A stretch of 64,000 nucleotides of DNA from Mesonia maritima (GCF_042433895.1 NZ_JBHLUA010000006.1:166216-230215), one strand, 5' to 3'. Shown: positions 18,619 to 27,009, counted from the first letter of the stretch. Notes: generated by a model from the letters alone, not told the origin. Numbers and translations are program-made.

Positions 18619-20097
18619 ATGGAGAACCAAGCCTCTAATCCAGAAAATGAAACCTTCGAAGATAATAAAGAATTAAATATTTGGGAAGCTTTAATTCCTG
18701 TATTCGCCTTGGTAGGAATGTTAGCCTACAATGTTTTTATTTATGGTGACGATGCCTTAGGAGGTTCAAATCAATTTATTTTATTAATGGGTGGAGCTGT
18801 CGCTGCTATCGTAGGGATTTTTAATAAAGTTTCGTTCGATTCGATGGTTGAAGAGGTTTCTCATAATATAAAATCGACCACCGGAGCAATTCTTATTCTT
18901 TTAATGGTTGGTGCTTTAGCAGGAACTTGGTTGGTGAGCGGAATTATCCCCACCATGATTTATTACGGCTTACAAATTTTAAATCCTACTATATTTTTAG
19001 CCGCTTGCGTAGTTATTTGTTCAGTAATTTCTGTAGCGACCGGAAGTAGTTGGACGACCTCTGCTACCGTAGGAATTGCTTTAATAGGAATTGCCAATGC
19101 TTTAGGAATTTCAGTAGGAATGACCGCCGGAGCAATTTTATCGGGAGCTTATTTTGGTGATAAAATGTCGCCATTAAGCGATACTACAAATTTGGCTCCA
19201 GCAATGGCAGGAACAGATTTATTTACGCACATTCGCTATATGATGATCACTACGGTTCCTACTATTTTAGTGACACTTTTAATTTTCATCATTATTGGCT
19301 TAAATATTGATCCATCCGGAACTACAGATACGGAAGCCATTTTATCTTCTATTGAAAAATCGTTTACAATTTCTCCTTGGTTATTTATTGTACCTGTATT
19401 AGTAATTATTTTAATCATTAAAAAAACTCCACCGCTTATTGCTTTACTTTTCGGAACCTTATTAGCAGCAGCGGCAGCTCTAATTTTTCAACCAGATATT
19501 GTTGCGACAATTGGCGGAAGCGATACCTTAACTTTTAACACCGGATACAAAGGATTAATGAACGCAATTACGGTAGATACTTCTATTGCAACTTCTAATA
19601 AATCTTTAAATGATTTATTTTCTTCCGGCGGAATGGCAGGAATGCTTGGAACAATTTGGCTTATTATTTGCGCCATGGTTTTTGGCGGAATTATGGATGC
19701 CATTGGCGCACTTTCAAGAATTAGTAAAGCTTTATTAAATTTATTCCATACCACATTTGGTTTATTTGCCAGTACTGTAGTAAGTTGCTTGGCGCTGAAT
19801 GCAACAGCATCAGATCAATATTTATCGATTGTAGTACCCGGAAAAATGTTTGCAAAAGCTTATCAAGATAAAGGTTTAGCTCCTGAAAACTTAAGTAGAA
19901 CGCTAGAAGATTCTGCAACGGTAACTTCTGTTCTTGTTCCTTGGAATACTTGTGGCGCTTACCATAGCGGAGTTTTAGGTGTTCCCGTAGCAAGTTATTT
20001 TGGCTATGCTTTTTTCAACTATTTAAGTCCATTTACTACATTATTATTTGCTGCATTGGGAATCAAAATAAAGCAACTTACACAAAAAGATAATTAA
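18619..20097 (+). CDS. nhaC: NhaC-type Na+/H+ antiporter
   Basis: The 492-residue polytopic inner-membrane protein has about 11-12 hydrophobic segments and a short acidic cytoplasmic N terminus. Family stretches include ATGSSWTTSATVGIALIGIA, the acidic loop GAYFGDKMSPLSDTTNLAPA, and SGGMAGMLGTIWLIICAMVFGG in the second half. NhaC antiporters exchange external protons for internal Na+ (some are malate/lactate antiporters, MleN). Placement next to bshB1 with a 10-bp gap makes cotranscription likely, but the two jobs are not obviously linked. A weak TACCTTTC promoter-like box occurs at 18586-18593. Confidence 0.9.
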   Translation: MENQASNPENETFEDNKELNIWEALIPVFALVGMLAYNVFIYGDDALGGSNQFILLMGGAVAAIVGIFNKVSFDSMVEEVSHNIKSTTGAILILLMVGALAGTWLVSGIIPTMIYYGLQILNPTIFLAACVVICSVISVATGSSWTTSATVGIALIGIANALGISVGMTAGAILSGAYFGDKMSPLSDTTNLAPAMAGTDLFTHIRYMMITTVPTILVTLLIFIIIGLNIDPSGTTDTEAILSSIEKSFTISPWLFIVPVLVIILIIKKTPPLIALLFGTLLAAAAALIFQPDIVATIGGSDTLTFNTGYKGLMNAITVDTSIATSNKSLNDLFSSGGMAGMLGTIWLIICAMVFGGIMDAIGALSRISKALLNLFHTTFGLFASTVVSCLALNATASDQYLSIVVPGKMFAKAYQDKGLAPENLSRTLEDSATVTSVLVPWNTCGAYHSGVLGVPVASYFGYAFFNYLSPFTTLLFAALGIKIKQLTQKDN

Positions 20098-20107
20098 GAA
20101 ATTTACT

Positions 20108-20824
20108 ATGAAATTAGATATTTTAGCAATTGGCGCACATCCAGATGATGTTGAATTAAGTTGTGCCGGAACGCTCGCTAAAGAAATAGCTAACGGAAAA
20201 AAAGTAGGCATTTTAGATCTTACACAAGGTGAATTAGGTACACGTGGTTCTGCTGAAATTAGAGCTGAAGAAGCACAAAACGCAGCAGAAATTTTAGGAG
20301 TTAAGATGCGGAAAAATTTGAAATTCAGCGATGGTTTTTTTATCAATAATACTGCGCATCAATTAGAAATTATAAAAATTCTTAGAAAATACAGACCTGA
20401 AATAATTTTTTGTAATGCTGTGGATGATCGCCATATTGATCATGGAAAAGGCAGCAAATTAGTAAGTGATGCATGTTTTTTAAGCGGTTTACGAAAAATT
20501 GAAACTACTTTTGAGGGAAATAAACAAAAAGAGTGGCGACCTAAATTTGTGTATCATTATATACAATGGAAGGAATTAGAACCAGATATTATAGTTGATA
20601 TTTCCGGTTTTATGGAAAAGAAATTAGACTCGGTAAAAGCTTACAAAACACAATTTTACGATAAAAATAGTGAAGAGCCGAACACACCCATTTCTAGTAA
20701 TAATTTTTTAGACAGTGTCACCTACAGAGCAAGAAACCTAGGAAGAATTATAGGGACAGATCACGCCGAAGGTTTTACGGTAGAACGCTGTCCTGCAGTA
20801 GATTCTATTTTTGATTTAATTTAA
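20108..20824 (+). CDS. bshB1: Bacillithiol biosynthesis deacetylase BshB1
   Basis: The 238-residue LmbE/PIG-L-type zinc deacetylase removes acetyl from GlcNAc-malate in bacillithiol synthesis. The zinc motif AIGAHPDDVELSCAGTL is at the N terminus and the third ligand region DDRHIDHGKGSKLVSDACF is near residue 115. GELGTRGSAEIRAEEA and the C-terminal GTDHAEGF are typical of BshB1 rather than other LmbE proteins. Many Bacteroidota make bacillithiol as their main low-molecular-weight thiol. bshA and bshC are not in the window. Confidence 0.92.
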   Translation: MKLDILAIGAHPDDVELSCAGTLAKEIANGKKVGILDLTQGELGTRGSAEIRAEEAQNAAEILGVKMRKNLKFSDGFFINNTAHQLEIIKILRKYRPEIIFCNAVDDRHIDHGKGSKLVSDACFLSGLRKIETTFEGNKQKEWRPKFVYHYIQWKELEPDIIVDISGFMEKKLDSVKAYKTQFYDKNSEEPNTPISSNNFLDSVTYRARNLGRIIGTDHAEGFTVERCPAVDSIFDLI

Positions 20825-20836
20825 TTAAAAAAATGT

Positions 20837-20866
20837 TTTGTAGAATGCGGTAAATCATTAAATTTG
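20837..20866 (+). promoter_or_regulatory. Promoter of tRNA-His
   Basis: TTTG at 20837-20840 and TAAATTTG at 20859-20866 match the flavobacterial -33/-7 pair with an 18-bp spacer. The stretch ATTTGCATCCGCATT is shared word for word with the promoter of the tRNA-Ser gene at 22390-22404, so the two tRNAs have near-identical start regions. Confidence 0.85.
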
Positions 20867-20915
20867 CATCCGCATTTAAGACTCAGCAACGAGTTTAATG
20901 TTCTTTAAAATAGAT

Positions 20916-20990
20916 GGTGGTTGTAGCTCAGCTGGTTAGAGCGCCTGATTGTGGTTCAGGAGGTCGTCGGTTCGAAACCGATCTTCCACC
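20916..20990 (+). tRNA. tRNA-His (anticodon GTG)
   Basis: The gene folds as a tRNA with D-arm TAGCTCAGCTGGTTAGAGC, anticodon stem CCTGA/TCAGG around loop TTGTGGT (anticodon GTG), and T-arm GTCGG-TTCGAAA-CCGAT. It has the extra 5' G (G-1, 20916) opposite C73 (20990) that marks tRNA-His. CCA is not encoded. The acceptor stem is odd: GTGGTTG faces CTTCCAC, leaving two adjacent U-U oppositions at pairs 5-68 and 6-67. A strong terminator follows. Confidence 0.95.
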
Positions 20991-20998
20991 CTTTTTTT

Positions 20999-21030
20999 AA
21001 GTCCCCTCTTTTTTAAGTTGGGACTTTTTT
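20999..21030 (+). terminator. Intrinsic terminator after tRNA-His
   Basis: AAGTCCC (20999-21005) pairs with GGGACTT (21020-21026) and is followed by a T run. Confidence 0.8.
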
Positions 21031-21049
21031 GTTTTATACAAGTTTTTTC

Positions 21050-21120
21050 GACCAGGGATAGTAGTGAAAATCCCACAATGCAGCGATAGCGAAATGAGGA
21101 ATTGTAGTGGATAGCCCGTT
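21050..21120 (+). ncRNA. Structured flavobacterial intergenic element, possibly Flavo-1-like
   Basis: The stretch contains three GATAG motifs in a patterned array: GGGATAGTAGTGAAAATCCC (a hairpin, GGGAT at 21055-21059 with ATCCC at 21070-21074), CAGCGATAGCGAAATGAGG, and ATTGTAGTGGATAGCCCG. CAAT at 21076-21079 can pair with ATTG at 21101-21104. No open frame covers it. It resembles recurring non-coding elements I remember from Flavobacterium and related genomes, and may belong to the Flavo-1 RNA family, but I could not run a covariance search. It lies between two terminators, so it may have its own short transcript. Confidence 0.5.
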
Positions 21121-21163
21121 TTCATAAAAAAAGCAGCTTAACAAAAGCTGCTTTTTTTATGAA
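21121..21163. terminator. Very strong bidirectional terminator hairpin
   Basis: The arms at 21121-21139 and 21145-21163 are perfect 19-bp reverse complements around a 5-base loop, with a GCAGCTT core flanked by A and T runs. It would stop the RNA-like element from the left and the M28 peptidase gene from the right. Confidence 0.9.
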
Positions 21164-21262
21164 AGGACGCCAAATAAATTATTTTCCTTAAAGATATTTA
21201 GCGTTGAATTAAAACTTCATTTAAAAACTTCTCGAATAATTAATCTTGATTATCGATTAATT

Positions 21263-22273
21263 TTAATTGGCTTTATCTACGATTAAACGGTCATCACGAT
21301 TGGCAACTTCCCAAGCAGTATAGAAAATTAATTTTGCTCTACGCGCCATTAAATCGTATTCGATTTTATCGGGCGTATCGGTTGGTTTGTGGTAGTCGGC
21401 ATGTGTTCCGTTAAAATAAAAAATGACGGGAATATTGTGTTTGGCGAAGTTGTAATGATCGCTTCGGTAATAAAAACGGTTAGGATCGTTTTCGTCATTA
21501 TAGGTATAATCTAGATTAAATTGGGTGTATTTATCGTTTACGTTTTCTGATAATTCGTGAAGTTCGGTGCTGAGTTTGTCGCTTCCGATAAGATAAATAT
21601 AATTAGGGTCGTTTTCATGTTGTGGGTCAATTCTTCCAATCATATCGGTATTTAAATTGGTTACGGTATTTTCTAGCGGAAAAATTGGATTTTTGGTGTA
21701 GTAATCTGACCCTAACAATCCTTTTTCTTCGCCAGTAACGTGTAAAAATAAAATTGATCTCCTTGGTTGAAAACCATCTTTTTCTGCTTTTTTAAATGCT
21801 TCGGCTATTTCTAAGATAGCTACAGTTCCTGAACCGTCATCGTCGGCACCATTATAAATATTTCCTTGTTCATCTACCCCTACGTGATCGTAATGGGCAG
21901 AAATAACTATTATTTCATTTGGGAATTCGCTTCCTTCGATATAAGCGACTACATTTTCTGATGCGTTATATTGATTGTCGAAAAAACTTGAGGGAATTTC
22001 TTGAAAATAATCGTTTTCTCCTAAGGGCGAAGAAATATTCATTTTCTGATATTCTTCTTTTAAATAATTAGCTGCTTTTTTTTGCCCGGGTTCTCCCGTG
22101 TCGCGACCTTGAAACTCATCTGATGCAAAAGTATAAAGGTGATCTTTTAATTCTGAAGCGGTTATTGTTTCGCCATAATCGGTTACAATGGCTTCTGAAA
22201 TGGGTTTGTCTTTTTGTACTTTGCAGGAAATTGCTAGGGATAATAGTGAAAGGAGTAAAAATTTTTTAATCAT
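21263..22273 (-). CDS. M28-family zinc peptidase, lipoprotein
   Basis: The 336-residue protein has a lipoprotein signal (LLSLLSLAISC, cysteine at residue 17) and a PA-less M28 peptidase domain. Zinc ligands are visible in ISAHYDHVGV (His), NGADDDGSGT (bridging Asp), HVTGEEKGLLGSDYY (catalytic Glu pair), NTDMIGR (Asp) and a C-terminal NGTHADYHKPTDTPDKIEY (His). M28 enzymes are aminopeptidases or glutaminyl cyclases; the intact dizinc set favours an aminopeptidase. It should act in the periplasm or at the cell surface and is monocistronic between terminators and tRNA-Ser. Confidence 0.92.
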   Translation of the reverse strand: MIKKFLLLSLLSLAISCKVQKDKPISEAIVTDYGETITASELKDHLYTFASDEFQGRDTGEPGQKKAANYLKEEYQKMNISSPLGENDYFQEIPSSFFDNQYNASENVVAYIEGSEFPNEIIVISAHYDHVGVDEQGNIYNGADDDGSGTVAILEIAEAFKKAEKDGFQPRRSILFLHVTGEEKGLLGSDYYTKNPIFPLENTVTNLNTDMIGRIDPQHENDPNYIYLIGSDKLSTELHELSENVNDKYTQFNLDYTYNDENDPNRFYYRSDHYNFAKHNIPVIFYFNGTHADYHKPTDTPDKIEYDLMARRAKLIFYTAWEVANRDDRLIVDKAN

Positions 22274-22386
22274 TATAAAAGGGTTAAATATTTGGAAGCC
22301 AATATATCAAAAAAAGTGTGAAGCTCGCTAAATGAATAGGGATAAAAATTTCTTAAAGATTATTTTTCATAAATGAAAAAAGCTTC

Positions 22387-22394
22387 TATATTTG
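22387..22394 (+). promoter_or_regulatory. -7 promoter box of tRNA-Ser
   Basis: TATATTTG is an exact TAnnTTTG match, followed by GCATCCGCATT exactly as in front of tRNA-His. The -33 region has only TTTC. Transcription should begin a few bases downstream. Confidence 0.75.
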
Positions 22395-22430
22395 CATCCG
22401 CATTCAGGGAATACCTGATGAGACACTCAA

Positions 22431-22515
22431 GGAGAAATGGCAGAGTGGTCGAATGCACCGGTCTTGAAAACCGGCGAGGGTCACACCTCCGGGGGTTCGA
22501 ATCCCTCTTTCTCCG
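22431..22515 (+). tRNA. tRNA-Ser (anticodon TGA)
   Basis: This is an 85-nt class II tRNA. The acceptor GGAGAAA pairs perfectly with TTTCTCC, and the discriminator is G. The anticodon stem CCGGT/ACCGG encloses CTTGAAA, giving anticodon TGA, which reads UCA. The long variable arm CGAGGGTCACACCTCCG confirms serine. CCA is not encoded. Confidence 0.97.
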
Positions 22516-22521
22516 CGTATT

Positions 22522-22557
22522 AAAACCATAATAGCTATAATAGTTATTATGGTTTTT
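22522..22557 (+). terminator. Intrinsic terminator after tRNA-Ser
   Basis: AAAACCATAATA pairs with TATTATGGTTTT, with an inner CTAT-A-ATAG helix, and the T run continues. The next 200 bp (to the dnaN promoter) hold nothing I can recognise. Confidence 0.75.
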
Positions 22558-22755
22558 TACTTATTAGAACCTTAGTTCTGAAACATTTCAACTTATAAAT
22601 TCTCCTAAATAAAAAAACCATTCCCCTCCTATTCTTCCAAAAAATACTTGAAAGTTTTCAACATTCATCTTAAAAATATGATTTTCAGTACAATTATAAT
22701 CTATAACTGTTAATAAAAACATTTCAATCTGATTACATTTATAAACCGAAAAAAA

Positions 22756-22763
22756 TATATTTG
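22756..22763 (+). promoter_or_regulatory. -7 promoter box TATATTTG of dnaN
   Basis: Exact TAnnTTTG match. Transcription would begin near 22768-22772, which places the upstream in-frame ATG at 22772 at or before the start point and so supports the later dnaN start at 22796. Confidence 0.7.
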
Positions 22764-22795
22764 TATTTCAATTGAATTATCTCAACAAAATACTC

Positions 22796-23914
22796 ATGAA
22801 ATTTATAGTCTCAAGTTCATATTTACTTAAACAACTTCAAATTCTTGGAGGAGTTATCAATAACAACAATACTTTACCCATACTCGATAATTTTCTTTTT
22901 GAATTAAACCACAATAAATTAAAAGTATCGGCATCAGATTTAGAAACGACGATGTCGGCAGAATTAGATGTAGAATCAGATTCTGAAGGAAATATTGCTG
23001 TTCCTGCGAAATTATTGCTCGATACGCTAAAAACATTTCCGGAACAACCCTTAACTTTTGTTGTTGAAGATAATAATACTGTAGAATTAAGTTCAAGCTA
23101 TGGTAAATATGCGCTTGCTTACGCAAATGGCGAAGAATTTCCAAACGCGGTAGAATTAGATGAACCAAATAGTACAACGGTAAGTGCAGATATTTTAGCC
23201 TCTGCGATTAGTAAAACAATTTTTGCTTCAGGAAATGATGATTTAAGACCGGTAATGAGCGGCGTGTTTTTTCAGTTTTCCACTGAAGGGTTAACCTTTG
23301 TGGCTACCGATGCGCATAAACTCGTTAAATATTCTAGAGAAGATATTACCGCAAAGCAAACGGCAGAATTTATTATGCCTAAAAAACCACTAAACCTTTT
23401 AAAAGGAATTTTATCAGGAAGTGAAAGCGAGGTTTTAATTGAATATAACGAGTCGAACGCCAAATTCACTTTTGATGACACACAATTGGTTTGTCGTTTA
23501 ATCGACGGAAAATACCCAAATTACGAGGCAGTTATTCCAAAGGAAAATCCAAATGTGTTAACTATTGATAGAACGCAATTTTTAAATTCAGTAAAAAGGG
23601 TTTCAATTTTCTCTAACAAAACTACGCATCAAGTAAAACTGAAAATTGCGGGAGCCGAGCTTAATATTTCTGCCGAAGATGTAGATTACAGCAATAAGGC
23701 TGAAGAACGCCTAACTTGTGATTATCAAGGAGATGATTTACAAATCGGTTTCAACTCTCGTTTTTTAACCGAAATGCTTAATAATTTGAATGCGAATAAC
23801 GTTCAATTAGAAATGAGTTTACCAAATCGCGCCGGAATTTTAACCCCGAAAGATGGTTTAGATGAAGGTGAAAAAGTAACTATGCTAGTAATGCCAGTTA
23901 TGCTTAACGCATAA
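22796..23914 (+). CDS. dnaN: DNA polymerase III sliding clamp, beta subunit
   Basis: The ring-shaped clamp tethers DNA polymerase III to DNA. The protein is 372 residues, the standard size, with three repeated clamp domains. Recognisable stretches are LKQLQILGGVINNNNTLPIL, FVATDAHKLVKYSRE in domain 2, and the C-terminal VTMLVMPVML that forms the subunit edge. The frame is open to 22772, but I choose the ATG at 22796 (MKFIVSSSYLLKQLQ) because this is the family start and because the promoter box lies too close to the earlier ATG. It is monocistronic, with its own promoter and terminator, and dnaA is not adjacent. Confidence 0.96.
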   Translation: MKFIVSSSYLLKQLQILGGVINNNNTLPILDNFLFELNHNKLKVSASDLETTMSAELDVESDSEGNIAVPAKLLLDTLKTFPEQPLTFVVEDNNTVELSSSYGKYALAYANGEEFPNAVELDEPNSTTVSADILASAISKTIFASGNDDLRPVMSGVFFQFSTEGLTFVATDAHKLVKYSREDITAKQTAEFIMPKKPLNLLKGILSGSESEVLIEYNESNAKFTFDDTQLVCRLIDGKYPNYEAVIPKENPNVLTIDRTQFLNSVKRVSIFSNKTTHQVKLKIAGAELNISAEDVDYSNKAEERLTCDYQGDDLQIGFNSRFLTEMLNNLNANNVQLEMSLPNRAGILTPKDGLDEGEKVTMLVMPVMLNA

Positions 23915-23934
23915 ACCTTCTAAAAATTTATATA

Positions 23935-23970
23935 AAAAAAGTCCGTGATCAATTTCACGGACTTTTTTAT
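23935..23970. terminator. Bidirectional terminator between dnaN and the M1 peptidase
   Basis: AAAAAAGTCCGTGA pairs with TCACGGACTTTTTT around a 6-base loop, with A and T runs on each side. It serves both convergent genes. Confidence 0.9.
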
Positions 23971-23981
23971 TTTTTAATTTC

Positions 23982-25910
23982 TTATTCAATGACTACTGAA
24001 TAGGTTTTATTTTCTTTTGAAGTTGAAAGTTTCACAAAATACATTCCTGAAGGGTAATTTTCAACTGAAATTTCGTTTTCCGATGGATGAGAAATTGTTT
24101 CTAATTTTTGTCCTACTGTATTAAAAATTTCAATTGTGGTAAGCTGAATGTTTTCAGGGATCGATAAATAAATTTTAGAAGACGCAGGATTAGGATATAA
24201 GCTAATTTCAGCTAACTTATTTTTTTCCGCTCTAAGAAATGAAGAATTATTTTTAGAAATTAAATGTACTTCAGGATCAATTTTCAATTCCGTCGCTTCA
24301 AAACCAGCATTTACGCTAAACGATTGTCCATTGCTAGTATTTTGTAATGTTGTATCGTAAACTTCACCATTATTTCCTAATAAACGAATTGGCACGTCTG
24401 CTTCAAAAAAACTAACCGAAGAATGACTTTGTGTTTGATTTAGCGTAACTTGAACTTCACTGTTGGAAGTATTATGAAATGTAGCTTCATAACTCGGGTA
24501 ACCTTCGCCATAAACCCAATCAGCAAAAAATTCAGTTAAATTTATTCCGCTTTGTGATTCGAGCGCATTTTTTAAATCTGGCGTTTTTGCATAGCCATAA
24601 GCCAAATCAGGATCGGTTAAATAATTTCTCAATCCCTGAAAAAAATCGGCATCGCCTAATTTTTTCCGAAGCATATGTAAAACCATTCCGCCTTTACTAT
24701 AACTTAATCGACTGCTAAAAACCCGACTCACACTTAACGTATCTTGCGCCGGAACGTAAACGGAACCATCTGGCAAAGCTACAACCTCGCTTACAGTATT
24801 TATACGCCACATTTTAAATGCTTGTTCATTATCTAAACCTCCACTTACCATTCCGGTTAAATAGGTTGCAAAACCTTCATTTAACCAGATATCTTGCCAA
24901 CTTCCGCAGGTAACTTTATCGCCAAACCATTGGTGAGCCAATTCGTGCGCAATAAGACTTCGGTTGAAATTTCCCATAAAAGAAACCGTAGTATGTTCCA
25001 TTCCACCACCCCAACCAAATTGAGCGTGGCCGTATTTTTCATCTGCAAAAGGATATTCTTGAAAATAGGAACTAAAAAGATTCATAATATCTACGGTTAC
25101 CGGTGTATCGCTTTGCGCATTTCCGGCATTTTCTGGATAAACATAATTTACTATAGGAAACGGATTTCCGTTATTGGCGACTTGATGTGAATAAACTGTA
25201 TAATTTGTGACTGCTATAGCGATTAAATAGACAGGAATAGGATAATTATGTTGAAAATGTGTTGTTTTAGAACTGCCATTTGTTACTTCTGAAATTTGTA
25301 AACCATTGGCAACCGCAATATTTTCTACTCCATTAGAATTGAGTTTTGGTGCGGTAATATACACATCAATATTATCAATTTTATCATTTAAATCCTGTTT
25401 ACAAGGCCACCAAGCTTTTGCTCCGTAAGGTTCAGACAAGGTCCAAATTATTTCGTGTCCGTTATGATAAGATTGTTCAAACGAGCCAAAGCCAGAACTT
25501 ACAGGATTTCCTGAATAGCTTACGGTAAGTGAATCTAAAACGCCCTGTGCTTGCGTTTGTGGCAATTGTATGGTTAATTCATCTCCGGTATGAGAAAAGT
25601 TTAAGGAATTTCCGCGTTGAATTACTTGGCTAACTTGCATATTAGAAGCTAAATCGAACACAATTTCATTTAAATTTTCTTTAGCTACAAAATGAGAAGT
25701 TATATCTCCGCTAATAAAAGCCTGTGTAGGATTTACCGATAATTCTAATCGGTGGTATTTTAAATCATAATTGGCAGTTTGCAGATTTGCTGTAAAATTC
25801 ATTTTGGCGTGTGCCGCTTTTGCTTCTGCTTCAATTAAATTTTCGGTTAGCGACTGCGCATTCAAAGAAAATGAAAGAAAGACAATTGCTAAAAGGCTAA
25901 AATATTTCAT
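23982..25910 (-). CDS. Secreted M1-family aminopeptidase with type IX sorting domain
   Basis: The 642-residue protein starts with a signal peptide (MKYFSLLAIVFLSFSLNAQ). The gluzincin catalytic domain has the exopeptidase motif GGMEHTTVSF, zinc site HELAHQWFGDKVTC and the downstream ligand in WLNEGFATY, and all key residues are present. It lacks the large C-terminal helical domain of PepN-like enzymes. Instead it ends with a type IX secretion tail: SLYPNPASSKIYLS, then TIEIFNTVGQ and YPSGMYFVKLST. It should therefore be exported to the surface or medium to trim peptides. It diverges from the DCC gene with almost no space between the open frames. Confidence 0.93.
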   Translation of the reverse strand: MKYFSLLAIVFLSFSLNAQSLTENLIEAEAKAAHAKMNFTANLQTANYDLKYHRLELSVNPTQAFISGDITSHFVAKENLNEIVFDLASNMQVSQVIQRGNSLNFSHTGDELTIQLPQTQAQGVLDSLTVSYSGNPVSSGFGSFEQSYHNGHEIIWTLSEPYGAKAWWPCKQDLNDKIDNIDVYITAPKLNSNGVENIAVANGLQISEVTNGSSKTTHFQHNYPIPVYLIAIAVTNYTVYSHQVANNGNPFPIVNYVYPENAGNAQSDTPVTVDIMNLFSSYFQEYPFADEKYGHAQFGWGGGMEHTTVSFMGNFNRSLIAHELAHQWFGDKVTCGSWQDIWLNEGFATYLTGMVSGGLDNEQAFKMWRINTVSEVVALPDGSVYVPAQDTLSVSRVFSSRLSYSKGGMVLHMLRKKLGDADFFQGLRNYLTDPDLAYGYAKTPDLKNALESQSGINLTEFFADWVYGEGYPSYEATFHNTSNSEVQVTLNQTQSHSSVSFFEADVPIRLLGNNGEVYDTTLQNTSNGQSFSVNAGFEATELKIDPEVHLISKNNSSFLRAEKNKLAEISLYPNPASSKIYLSIPENIQLTTIEIFNTVGQKLETISHPSENEISVENYPSGMYFVKLSTSKENKTYSVVIE

Positions 25911-26009
25911 ACTTTTATGTTGTTGGCTAAAGATACTATAAATGAATATTTTATTAAAACCTTTGCCTGTTTTATAAGTACTTACGATTTTTTTACAACT
26001 TCCGTTTTC

Positions 26010-26477
26010 ATGTTTAAAAAAATAAAAGAAACTAAAAATTTACCGCCAGAACCTTATTTAATTTGGGACGGTAATTGTGGCTTTTGTAAATATTGGAAAA
26101 CCAATTGGCAAAAAAAGGTGAAAAATAAAGTCGTTTTTAAAACCTATCAAGAAACCGCTGATTTTTTTAATGATATTCCGCTAAAAGAATTTAAAAAATC
26201 GAGTAAATTAATCGAACCTAGTGGAAAAATCTATAACGGTCCCGATTCTGCTTACAGAATTCTTTACCATGCCAACAAACCCTATTGGCATCAACTTTAT
26301 CAAAATTCTTCGACTTTTAGATGGTTAAGCGATCATGCTTATAATCACATTGCTAAAAACCGTTCCTTTTATTATAAATTGACTATTTTCTGTTTTGGGA
26401 AGAATCCGTTAAAGTTAAAACCTTATTTTCTTTTATATATTTTGCTTTTTGCCGTATTACTATTCATTTCAATATGA
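26010..26477 (+). CDS. DCC-family (DUF393) thiol-disulfide oxidoreductase-like protein
   Basis: The family motif YLIWDGNCGFCKYWK (D-x-x-C-x-x-C) lies near the N terminus. DCC proteins have a thioredoxin-like fold and mostly unknown substrates. The frame is open from 25917, but I choose the ATG at 26010 (MFKKIKETKNLPPEP), giving 155 residues. The extra upstream codons would run into the promoter region shared with the M1 gene and encode nothing family-like. The last 25 residues are strongly hydrophobic (YFLLYILLFAVLLFISI), giving a C-terminal membrane anchor. The stop overlaps the start of a 42-residue membrane peptide gene as ATGA. Confidence 0.82.
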   Translation: MFKKIKETKNLPPEPYLIWDGNCGFCKYWKTNWQKKVKNKVVFKTYQETADFFNDIPLKEFKKSSKLIEPSGKIYNGPDSAYRILYHANKPYWHQLYQNSSTFRWLSDHAYNHIAKNRSFYYKLTIFCFGKNPLKLKPYFLLYILLFAVLLFISI

Positions 26478-26602
26478 AGAAAATTTATTGGCTTTATATA
26501 ATTTGCGCGTTAATTACAATTTACGGCTTAATAACCGGTAAGTTTTTCTTTCTACTTCTTGTATTACCGTTCGGTTTTTTTAACTTCAGAAATAGAAAAT
26601 GA
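26474..26602 (+). CDS. Small membrane peptide, 42 residues, translationally coupled to the DCC gene
   Basis: The ATG at 26474 overlaps the DCC stop codon (ATGA) and the frame runs 42 codons to TGA at 26602. It starts MKKIYWLYIICALITIYG and has two hydrophobic stretches (about 4-20 and 23-37) joined by a GK turn, then a basic tail ending NFRNRK. Nothing is recognisable by family. The ATGA overlap and membrane character argue that it is real and made with the DCC protein, perhaps as a partner in the membrane. It could be a chance frame in AT-rich DNA. Confidence 0.5.
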   Translation: MKKIYWLYIICALITIYGLITGKFFFLLLVLPFGFFNFRNRK

Positions 26603-26697
26603 AGGCTTTTTCTAGTTAAACTTATATTAAACTGAACTTAGAATTTGTACAAAAAAAGCTTTCGCTGTACTTTACTTCTAAAAGAAAAACTAACACC

Positions 26698-27009
26698 ATG
26701 AAAGATTACGGAACACTATCAGAAGCGATGAATAAGTTAAAAACTGAAGAAGGTTATACTTATGATTTTAATTTACTCGACGAACATTTAGAAAACAAAA
26801 AAGAAGGCGAAAAATATAAAGCAGATGAATTTGATGTTGATAAAGTTTTACGCTTTGAAGGAATGAGTAACCCAGATGATAATTCTGTATTGTACGCCAT
26901 TACTACAAAAAATGGAAGAAAAGGGCTTCTTACCGATGCTTACGGAGTTTATAGCGGGCAAGTTTCAAAAGAATTAATCGAGAAATTAAAAGTACATCCT
27001 GAAGCTTAA
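26698..27009 (+). CDS. Small conserved hypothetical protein
   Basis: The 103-residue soluble protein has no signal peptide or membrane segment and begins MKDYGTLSEAMNKLKTEEGYTYDFN. It is acidic and ends with a helix (ELIEKLKVHP). I recognise the type as a small Bacteroidota protein of unknown function, sometimes mislabelled phosphoribosylpyrophosphate synthetase, to which it has no visible relation. The middle (ITTKNGRKGLLTDAYGVY) looks like a beta hairpin. The neighbours Dps and MscS suggest a stress setting, which is only circumstantial. Confidence 0.72.
   Translation: MKDYGTLSEAMNKLKTEEGYTYDFNLLDEHLENKKEGEKYKADEFDVDKVLRFEGMSNPDDNSVLYAITTKNGRKGLLTDAYGVYSGQVSKELIEKLKVHPEA

Noticed and set aside
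22772..22795. Longer start for dnaN (MNYLNKIL...)
   Set aside because: It sits at the expected transcription start downstream of TATATTTG, and the clamp family begins at MKFIVSSSYLLKQ.
25917..26009. Longer start for the DCC protein
   Set aside because: The extra 31 codons fall in the promoter region shared with the M1 peptidase and resemble no part of the family.
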